Assembly (NCBI GenBank): GCA_031292015.1
Contig: JARLHY010000176.1
Location: forward strand, 1 to 32,130
Origin: Negativicutes bacterium
GTDB lineage: Bacteria > Bacillota_C > Negativicutes > Sporomusales_B > JARLHX01
Length of the DNA: 32,130 nucleotides
Direction of reading: 5' to 3'
Position numbers and translations under genes: made by a program. The first letter of the stretch is position 1; every line of letters starts with the position of its first letter. Positions 26,284 to 32,130 of the stretch are shown here, one piece after another. Under the pieces are notes generated by a model. The model did not search any database. It was not told the origin of the DNA and worked only from the letters and a program-made list of their open reading frames with translations.

Positions 26284-26562
26284 TTACTCTCCGGTGTTCA
26301 CATAGGCGCGGATGGCCTGACGAATTTCTTCGTCTGTCGCCTGCCGGCCGTCAACTTTGGCTGCAACACCTTTGTCAATGAACTTCAGAACGCTGATATG
26401 GCGGATATTTTTCCGTTTGGGTCTTGCTGCCCTGCGGCCTCGACCGTCTGCCAGCAGCAGTGTTGCCGGCCCGACCGCTCCTATCACCAGGTAAACATGC
26501 CCGCTATCGCGTCCGGCGTTGGAGCGAACCAACTGACCAACAGAGATTCTCGCAACCGGCAC
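26284..26562 (-). CDS. KOW-domain RNA-binding protein (L14e-like)
   Basis: The 92-residue protein has an N-terminal KOW/SH3-like segment ([20 protein letters not shown]) followed by a basic strand ([16 protein letters not shown]). It belongs to the small family related to archaeal/eukaryotic L14e that lies between map and infA in many Clostridia and Negativicutes. Its role is unproved; ribosome or rRNA binding is inferred from the domain and place. The start is GTG, with GGGAGG 8 nt upstream fused to the map stop (TAGGGAGG). Confidence 0.88.
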   Translation of the reverse strand: MPVARISVGQLVRSNAGRDSGHVYLVIGAVGPATLLLADGRGRRAARPKRKNIRHISVLKFIDKGVAAKVDGRQATDEEIRQAIRAYVNTGE

Positions 26563-26575
26563 GGAATTCGCCTCC

Positions 26576-27322
26576 CTAGAGTTTGGTCAGAATTTCCGGT
26601 CCGTCTGAAGTCACGGCGATGGTATGTTCGAAATGGGCCGACCGTTTTTTGTCGGTAGTCACTACCGTCCAGCCATCATCCAGTGTCTTCACTTCGTGGG
26701 TACCCATATTAATCATCGGTTCTATCGCGAGGGTCATACCTGACTTCAAACGTGGGCCGCGGCCGGGGATACCGTAGTTAGGTACCTGGGGGTCCTCATG
26801 CATGCTGCGGCCGATGCCGTGACCTACGAAGTCACGCACCACGCCGTAGCCAAAACCTTCAGCATAAGATTGAACGGCGTGCGAAATATCACTAAGCCGA
26901 TTGCCCACGATCGCCTGGGCGATACCTTTATAGAGAGACTCTTCGGTTACGTCCAGAAGCTTTTGTACTTCGGCGTCCACCTCACCAACCGGTACGGTGA
27001 TGGCGGCATCGCCATAATATCCATTTATTACCGTTCCGATATCGATACTTAGATTATCTCCATTTACCAGCTTTCTTACTCCCGGAATACCGTGGACCAC
27101 TTGTTCGTTGACCGAGGTACAGATGTTGCCCGGAAAGCCATGATATCCCTTGAAGGCCGGGATGGCGCCGCAGTGTTTGATATAGTCTTCGGCGATACGG
27201 TCCAATTCCTGCGTCGTTACCTCGGGCTTGACGGCTTTTTTGAGTTCTTCGATGGTCTTTGCCACGATGCTGCCGGCATCCCGAAGGTAATTCAGTTCCC
27301 GTTCCGATTTAAGAAATATCAT
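26576..27322 (-). CDS. map: Methionine aminopeptidase, type I
   Basis: Map removes the initiator methionine. The product has 248 residues and all metal ligands are visible: two Asp in [16 protein letters not shown], His in [14 protein letters not shown], Glu in LAIEPMIN and Glu in HFEHTIAVT. The ATG overlaps the adk stop (ATGA). Confidence 0.97.
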   Translation of the reverse strand: MIFLKSERELNYLRDAGSIVAKTIEELKKAVKPEVTTQELDRIAEDYIKHCGAIPAFKGYHGFPGNICTSVNEQVVHGIPGVRKLVNGDNLSIDIGTVINGYYGDAAITVPVGEVDAEVQKLLDVTEESLYKGIAQAIVGNRLSDISHAVQSYAEGFGYGVVRDFVGHGIGRSMHEDPQVPNYGIPGRGPRLKSGMTLAIEPMINMGTHEVKTLDDGWTVVTTDKKRSAHFEHTIAVTSDGPEILTKL

Positions 27323-27972
27323 CGCTGGCCGCCCCGCAGGCTGCTCTCGACATCTTCGAATACTTTGTCGATCGGCTGCAGTCCGTCAATCTCGGTGTAC
27401 AGGCTTTTGTCCCGATAGTATTCGATCACCGGCTGGGTCTGGGACCAGTACACTGTCAAACGCTTCTTGACGGTTTCTTCCTGATCATCGTCCCGTTGGA
27501 CGACGGGACCATGGCACTTGTTGCATTCATCCGGCTTTTCAGGCGGATTGAAGAGTACATGGTAGGTGGCGCCGCAGGTCTTGCACATACGGCGGCCGGT
27601 CAGCCGGCGTACCAGTTCTTCATCAGGAACAACGATGTTGACGACCTGATCCAGCTTGATGTCGAGCTCAGTCAGCGTCACATCCAAAGCCATTGCCTGT
27701 TCCAGGGTCCTGGGAAAACCGTCCAGGATGAACCCGGTCTGACAATCCGGCTTGGCCAGCCGCTCTTTGACAATGCCGATGGTTACCTCATCCGACACAA
27801 GCTGTCCTTTGTCCATTCGTTCTTTGGCCTGCAGCCCGAGGACCGTGCCCTCTTCGGCTGCCGCCCGGAAGATATCGCCGGTGGAAATATGGGGAACATT
27901 GTATTTTTCCATGAGTCGTTCGGCCTGGGTGCCTTTACCGGCACCCGGAGACCCCATTAGCAGAATAAACAT
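27319..27972 (-). CDS. adk: Adenylate kinase (zinc-lid form)
   Basis: Adk interconverts 2 ADP with ATP and AMP. The 217-residue protein has the P-loop [10 protein letters not shown] (8-17), [12 protein letters not shown] (81-92) and a Cys4 lid (C130, C133, C150, C153), the zinc form of Gram-positives. The frame extends to a GTG at 27984, but that lies inside the ribosome site; ATG 27972 is used. The ribosome site is part of a GGAGG-TGG-CCTCC hairpin fused to the secY stop. Confidence 0.97.
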   Translation of the reverse strand: MFILLMGSPGAGKGTQAERLMEKYNVPHISTGDIFRAAAEEGTVLGLQAKERMDKGQLVSDEVTIGIVKERLAKPDCQTGFILDGFPRTLEQAMALDVTLTELDIKLDQVVNIVVPDEELVRRLTGRRMCKTCGATYHVLFNPPEKPDECNKCHGPVVQRDDDQEETVKKRLTVYWSQTQPVIEYYRDKSLYTEIDGLQPIDKVFEDVESSLRGGQR

Positions 27973-27987
27973 ATCGGAGGCCACCTC

Positions 27988-29244
27988 CTACTTCATGAAG
28001 CCTTGATAGTGGCGCATCAAGATGAGTGCTTCAATCTGCTTCATGGTATCCAGCGCAACACCTACAACGATGAGTAGCGCAGTGCCGCCAAAATAAACGC
28101 CTTGGATGCTGGTTGCCCAAACCACGAAATTCGGCAATATGGCAATCGCGGCGAGGAAGATCGAGCCTGCTAAGGTGATTCTGGTCATGACACGATCTAA
28201 ATAGTCAGCGGTCGGTTTGCCCGGCCTGAGGCCCGGGATAAAACCACCGTATTTTTTCATGTTCTCTGCCATATCCGATATGTTCAAAGTAACCGCAGTG
28301 TAAAAATAGGTGAAGAAGATAATCAGAAGCGCGTACAGGACCGTCTGTAGCGGCGTTCCCCAGGCAAAATACCCTGCGACTGTTTTTACCCATTCAACCT
28401 CAATAAACTGGGCAATGGTTACCGGGAACATGAGCACGGATGACGCAAAGATAATCGGAATAACTCCCGCCTGATTGACTTTCAGCGGGATATGGGTAGA
28501 ATGGCCGCCGTACATTTTGCGTCCAACCACCCGTTTGGCGTACTGAACGGGAATTTTGCGCTGACCCTGCTGAATGGCGATGACGAAAACAATCATGGCC
28601 ACCGCAATGATCACGAACAAAACGATATTAAAGATATTGATGGTGCCTGCCTTGAAGTACTGGTAAATGACGCTGAGTCCGTCCGGCAGGCGGGACACGA
28701 TACCGGCGAAAATGATCAGCGAGATGCCGTTGCCGATACCTTTTTCGGTGATCTGCTCGCCGAGCCACATCAAGAGAGTCGTTCCGGCAGTCAGGGTCAA
28801 GGCGATCAGAAGGATGGACCCGATCCCGGGATTGATGATTGCCACTTTAAGGCCGAAGGCCATACCGATGGCCTGCACAAAGCCCAGCAGCACCGTCCCA
28901 TACCGGGTGATCTGCGTAATTTTCTTCCGTCCCTCTTCGCCCTCTTTCGCCCACTGCTCAAACTTCGGCACGACAACTGTCAGCAGCTGCATGATAATCG
29001 AAGCGTTGATATAGGGGGTGATACTCATGGCAAACACTGAGAATTTACTTAACGCGCCACCGGAGAATAAGTCCAGCAAGCCGAACAAATTGCCCGAGGT
29101 GAACAATTGCTCGATAACGGCGGCGTTAACTCCAGGTACAGGAATGTGTGTACCGGCCCGGAAAATCAAAAACATGGCGAGGGTAAACACGACCTTTTGC
29201 CTGAGCTCAGTTATCTTGAGTATGTTCGACAGGGCTGAAAGCAC
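27988..29244 (-). CDS. secY: Preprotein translocase subunit SecY
   Basis: SecY is the channel subunit of the Sec translocon, with 418 residues and ten hydrophobic helices. Recognisable parts are the N-terminal helix (LAMFLIFRAGTHIPVPGV), ALSKFSVFAMSITPYINASI (plug/TM2) and KYGGFIPGLRPGKPT in the C5 cytoplasmic loop that binds SecA and ribosomes. The start is GTG directly after the rplO stop (TAGGTG), with GAGGTG 6 nt upstream. Confidence 0.97.
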   Translation of the reverse strand: MLSALSNILKITELRQKVVFTLAMFLIFRAGTHIPVPGVNAAVIEQLFTSGNLFGLLDLFSGGALSKFSVFAMSITPYINASIIMQLLTVVVPKFEQWAKEGEEGRKKITQITRYGTVLLGFVQAIGMAFGLKVAIINPGIGSILLIALTLTAGTTLLMWLGEQITEKGIGNGISLIIFAGIVSRLPDGLSVIYQYFKAGTINIFNIVLFVIIAVAMIVFVIAIQQGQRKIPVQYAKRVVGRKMYGGHSTHIPLKVNQAGVIPIIFASSVLMFPVTIAQFIEVEWVKTVAGYFAWGTPLQTVLYALLIIFFTYFYTAVTLNISDMAENMKKYGGFIPGLRPGKPTADYLDRVMTRITLAGSIFLAAIAILPNFVVWATSIQGVYFGGTALLIVVGVALDTMKQIEALILMRHYQGFMK

Positions 29245-29685
29245 CTAGATCACCTCGACTTTGCCGCCGGCGGCCTGGATTTTTTCCGCAGCTGACTTCG
29301 AAAAACCGTTGGCCTTAACGGTCAGAGCTTTTTCCAGTTCGCCGTTGCCAAGGATCCGGATCCCGTCGCGGACGTTTTTGATCACGCCGGACTCCACCAA
29401 AACCACTGGATCAATTACAGTGCCAGCTTCGAACCGGTTGAGTTCCTGGACATTGACTTCGGTATATTCCTTGCCGAATTTATTGTAGAAACCACGTTTG
29501 GGCAGCCGGCGATAGATCGGCATCTGGCCGCCTTCAAAACCGGGGCGGACACCGCCGCCGGCCCTGGCGTTCTGACCTTTATGGCCTTTGCCGGAAGTCT
29601 TGCCAAGACCTGAACCAAGCCCTCTGCCTACACGGGTGGGCTTCTTCTTCGAACCAGGCGCCGGAGCTAACTCGTGCAATTTCAT
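29245..29685 (-). CDS. rplO: 50S ribosomal protein L15
   Basis: The 146-residue protein begins [20 protein letters not shown] and has a glycine/basic-rich N-terminal half ([17 protein letters not shown]) and [17 protein letters not shown], diagnostic of L15. AAGGAGG lies 7 nt before the ATG. It directly abuts secY. Confidence 0.97.
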   Translation of the reverse strand: MKLHELAPAPGSKKKPTRVGRGLGSGLGKTSGKGHKGQNARAGGGVRPGFEGGQMPIYRRLPKRGFYNKFGKEYTEVNVQELNRFEAGTVIDPVVLVESGVIKNVRDGIRILGNGELEKALTVKANGFSKSAAEKIQAAGGKVEVI

Positions 29686-29709
29686 TGTAACACCTCCTTG
29701 AACTTAGTC

Positions 29710-29889
29710 TTATGCTTGCTCCACGGTTACAAGATGCTCGACTTTGCGGATCATCCCTTTGATGACGGCGCTGTCTTCTTGTACTACCGAGCTATTCATT
29801 TTACCCAGTCCCAGAGCCTTGACGGTGGCGCGTTGATCCTCAGGCCGGCCGATGACGCTTCGGGTGAGAGTAATCTTTAGTTTAGCCAT
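29710..29889 (-). CDS. rpmD: 50S ribosomal protein L30
   Basis: The 59-residue protein begins [20 protein letters not shown], then [16 protein letters not shown], typical L30. GGAGGGAACACCC precedes the ATG. It lies between rpsE and rplO, its standard place. Confidence 0.97.
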   Translation of the reverse strand: MAKLKITLTRSVIGRPEDQRATVKALGLGKMNSSVVQEDSAVIKGMIRKVEHLVTVEQA

Positions 29890-29902
29890 GGGTGTTCCCT
29901 CC

Positions 29903-30403
29903 TTAGCCCAAAAGTTCCTGAACGGTCTTGCCGCGGAGTTCGGCTACCTTTTCGGCCCGTTTCAGCTGCTCCAGCCCGCTTAACGTAGCCCGAACCATAT
30001 TGTTTGCGTTGGATGAACCAAGGGACTTGGTGAGAATGTCATGGATGCCGGCGAGTTCAAGGACGGCACGAACCGGGCCACCCGCAATAACGCCGGTACC
30101 TTCCGATGCCGGTTTCAAAAGCACTTTGCCGGCTCCGAAAATGCCCACGATCTGATGCGGGATGGTAGTGCCGACAAGAGGAACCTTGATCAGGCTTTTC
30201 TTGGCATCTTCTATCCCCTTACGAATGGCTTCCGGCACCTCGGCCGCTTTACCGAGACCCATGCCGACGTGGCCGTTGCCGTCACCGACAACTACCAGCG
30301 CGCTAAACGAAAAACGGCGACCGCCTTTTACTACCTTCGCAACTCTGTTTATAAATACGACCTTTTCCTTGAGGTCAAGACTACCGTATTCAATCCTGGC
30401 CAT
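29903..30403 (-). CDS. rpsE: 30S ribosomal protein S5
   Basis: The 166-residue protein has the S5 signature ([20 protein letters not shown]) and [16 protein letters not shown]. It affects decoding accuracy and mRNA helicase activity at the entry channel. GGAGGGAAAGTA lies before the ATG. Confidence 0.97.
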   Translation of the reverse strand: MARIEYGSLDLKEKVVFINRVAKVVKGGRRFSFSALVVVGDGNGHVGMGLGKAAEVPEAIRKGIEDAKKSLIKVPLVGTTIPHQIVGIFGAGKVLLKPASEGTGVIAGGPVRAVLELAGIHDILTKSLGSSNANNMVRATLSGLEQLKRAEKVAELRGKTVQELLG

Positions 30404-30421
30404 TACTTTCCCTCCTTTATC

Positions 30422-30790
30422 CTAGAATTCGAGACCCGCTTCCCGGGCTGCTGCCGCGAGTGCGGCTACTCTGCCGTGATATATATACCCACCGCGGTCA
30501 AAAACCACCTGTTTGATTCCTTTGTCCAGCGCTTTCTTGGCGATAGCCGAACCCACTGATTTGGCTGCCGCAACATTACCGCCGTACTCCACCGAACCAC
30601 GGACATCCTTATCCATCGTGCTGGCGGCGACAAGCGTAATCCCGCTTTTATCGTCAATAATCTGAGCGTAGATATGGTTCAAACTACGGAACACATTCAG
30701 ACGCGGTTTTTCGGCCGTACCGGCGAGGTTTTTACGAAGCCTGAGGTGCCTTTTTTGCCTGGCGTCGTTTTTGCTTCCCTTACGCAGCAA
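30422..30790 (-). CDS. rplR: 50S ribosomal protein L18
   Basis: The 122-residue protein has [20 protein letters not shown] followed by [16 protein letters not shown] and a C-terminal [16 protein letters not shown]; it binds 5S rRNA. The frame opens at GTG 30799, but that overlaps AAGGAG; the TTG at 30790 has 8-nt spacing and is the likely start. Confidence 0.95.
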   Translation of the reverse strand: MLRKGSKNDARQKRHLRLRKNLAGTAEKPRLNVFRSLNHIYAQIIDDKSGITLVAASTMDKDVRGSVEYGGNVAAAKSVGSAIAKKALDKGIKQVVFDRGGYIYHGRVAALAAAAREAGLEF

Positions 30791-30814
30791 GGTAGTCACT
30801 CCTTCCTCTAACGT

Positions 30815-31363
30815 TTACTTCTTGCCTTTGGCGCCGGCTTTGCCAACCTTGCGGCGAACGATTTCGCCCTCGTATTTCACGCCTTTGCCCTTATACGGCT
30901 CAGGCTCGCGATACGAGCGGATTTTAGCAGCAAGTGCGCCGACCGATTCTTTATCAATCCCCGAAACCACAATCCGATTCGGAGCCGGAACGTCAATGGT
31001 TATCCCTTGAGGCGGATCCACTTCCACCGGATGAGAAAAGCCCAGAGTCAGATTCGGCTTGGTACCGGCTTTGGAGGCACGGTAGCCGACTCCGGAAATC
31101 TCAAGGGTTCTGGAAAAGCCCTTCGTAACACCGTCCACCATGTTGGAAACAAGGGTACGGGTCAATCCGTGTAGTTGCTTATGTTTCTTTTCTTCGGAAG
31201 GTCGTTTGACCGAAATCGTGCCGTCGGCGATATCCAGAATCATCTCCTGGGGAATCGTCCGGCTCAGCTCGCCTTTTGGCCCTTTGACAGATACCAGATT
31301 TCCGTCCACTTTCACGGTTACTCCCGCGGGTACGGTGATTGGCATCCTACCAATTCTCGACAT
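30815..31363 (-). CDS. rplF: 50S ribosomal protein L6
   Basis: The 182-residue protein begins [15 protein letters not shown] and ends with the family pattern [20 protein letters not shown]. It lies near the factor-binding centre. AGGAGGTGCAATT precedes the ATG. Confidence 0.97.
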   Translation of the reverse strand: MSRIGRMPITVPAGVTVKVDGNLVSVKGPKGELSRTIPQEMILDIADGTISVKRPSEEKKHKQLHGLTRTLVSNMVDGVTKGFSRTLEISGVGYRASKAGTKPNLTLGFSHPVEVDPPQGITIDVPAPNRIVVSGIDKESVGALAAKIRSYREPEPYKGKGVKYEGEIVRRKVGKAGAKGKK

Positions 31364-31390
31364 AATTGCACCTCCTAGTTACAAACCTAA

Positions 31391-31789
31391 TTACCAGACG
31401 TAGGCGATCACTTCGCCGCCCAGGCCCTCTTTGCGCGCCTGCTTGTCGCTCATGATCCCCTTGGAAGTCGAAATGATGGCGATGCCAAGACCGCCCAGAA
31501 CCTTCGGCAATTGTTCAGTTTTGGCATAAACCCGAAGGCCCGGTTTCGATATCCGTTTGATACCGGTGATAACCTTCTCGCGGTTGGCGCCATACTTCAG
31601 CACTACCCGCAGCGTGCCCTGCTTGCCGTCGGTAATCATTTCATAATCCCTGACAAATCCTTCACTTTTCAGGATTTCGACAATGGACTGCTTGATCTTG
31701 GAGGCAGGAATTTCAACTTTATCGTGATAAACCGAGTTTGCGTTGCGAATACGCGTCAGCATATCGGCGATCGGATCGGTCATTACCAT
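31391..31789 (-). CDS. rpsH: 30S ribosomal protein S8
   Basis: The 132-residue protein begins [18 protein letters not shown] and ends with the conserved GISIVSTSKG-like element ([19 protein letters not shown]). S8 is the usual translational repressor of the spc operon. Of two nearby ATGs the first (31789) is 9 nt from GGGGG and is chosen. Confidence 0.97.
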   Translation of the reverse strand: MVMTDPIADMLTRIRNANSVYHDKVEIPASKIKQSIVEILKSEGFVRDYEMITDGKQGTLRVVLKYGANREKVITGIKRISKPGLRVYAKTEQLPKVLGGLGIAIISTSKGIMSDKQARKEGLGGEVIAYVW

Positions 31790-31817
31790 AAGATATAACC
31801 CCCTTTCGGTAATCTTT

Positions 31818-32003
31818 CTACCAGCTAGCCTTAGTAACCCCGGGAACCGCGCCTTGATAGCTCAGTTTCCTGAAGCAGATCCGGCACATTTCGAACTTAC
31901 GCAAATATCCGTGCGGACGGCCGCAGATCTTGCATCTGTTGTAGCTGCGCACTTTAAATTTCGGTTCACGCTTCCACTTTTCAACAAGCGCCTTTTTGGC
32001 CAC
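31818..32003 (-). CDS. rpsN: 30S ribosomal protein S14, zinc (type Z) form
   Basis: The 61-residue protein has the four zinc cysteines C24, C27, C40 and C43 (CKIC ... CRIC) and the C-terminal [11 protein letters not shown]. The short zinc form (rpsZ/rpsN1) is normal in Firmicutes. AGGAGGGACACTTGTGGCC surrounds the start. Confidence 0.97.
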   Translation of the reverse strand: MAKKALVEKWKREPKFKVRSYNRCKICGRPHGYLRKFEMCRICFRKLSYQGAVPGVTKASW

Positions 32004-32018
32004 AAGTGTCCCTCCTTT

Positions 32019-32130
32019 TTACGCGCTGAATGGCATACCCATCAGTTTCAGCAGTTCCCTCGCCTCTTCGTCGGACTTGGCGGTGGTCACGATGATGATG
32101 TCCATGCCGCGAATCTTGTCTATCTTATCA
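32019..32130 (-). CDS. rplE: 50S ribosomal protein L5, C-terminal end (partial)
   Basis: The last 36 residues of L5 are visible ([19 protein letters not shown], then [13 protein letters not shown] and stop). The MDI.IVTTA.tdeEA.ELL pattern and the place before rpsN identify it. The 5' part lies beyond the window. Confidence 0.95.
   Translation of the reverse strand, partial: DKIDKIRGMDIIIVTTAKSDEEARELLKLMGMPFSA

Overview
The window is a stretch of chromosome from a GC-rich (judged by eye), endospore-forming member of the Bacillota. The best guess is a Negativicutes/Sporomusaceae-like or clostridial anaerobe. The grounds are Firmicutes-type ribosomal gene order with a KOW protein between map and infA, zinc-ribbon forms of S14, S4, L36 and adenylate kinase, a ribosomal-ECF-truA-rplM-rpsI cluster, a cdaA-cdaR pair, a CwlD-type spore-cortex amidase and a three-gene AmmeMemoRadiSam locus. 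No phage, plasmid, tRNA, rRNA or CRISPR feature was found. All genes except two (DedA and a GT51 glycosyltransferase) lie on the minus strand, so the transcriptional order runs from high to low coordinates.

Region A (32130 to 18579) is the end of the spc operon and the alpha operon: rplE (partial), rpsN, rpsH, rplF, rplR, rpsE, rpmD, rplO, secY, adk, map, KOW protein, infA, rpmJ, rpsM, rpsK, rpsD, rpoA, rplQ. It is followed by the ECF vitamin-transport energising module (ecfA1, ecfA2, ecfT), truA, and rplM-rpsI from their own promoter. Genes are tightly packed, and several stop codons are fused to the next Shine-Dalgarno sequence (TAGGAGG type).

Region B (18564 to 13295) is an accessory or envelope zone. 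It holds a tiny Pro/Trp/Tyr-rich ORF bounded by terminators and preceded by a sigma-K-like promoter, an unknown secreted protein, a stand-alone GT51 peptidoglycan polymerase (plus strand), divergent cwlD, and the AmmeMemoRadiSam genes amrB-amrA-amrS. These converge on a DedA membrane protein.

Region C (12661 to 3073) is a complete ornithine/arginine pathway in one operon, argC-argJ-argB-argD-argF-argG-argH, followed by ilvE and a strong terminator. ArgJ makes the acetyl cycle self-sustaining, and ArgB carries the N-terminal helix of arginine-inhibited kinases. The argC promoter is overlaid by two ArgR-box-like palindromes. A 121-bp MITE-like element with terminal inverted repeats sits between argC and argJ.

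Region D (2968 to 1) is cdaA-cdaR (c-di-AMP synthesis and its regulator) followed by a COG2509-type FAD dehydrogenase that runs off the left edge.

Most of the window is conserved housekeeping sequence. The parts most worth a second look are the small YWK-repeat ORF with its sporulation-type promoter, the dispersed-repeat element in the arg operon, the separate amrB/amrA genes next to cell-wall genes, and the tandem operator at argC.
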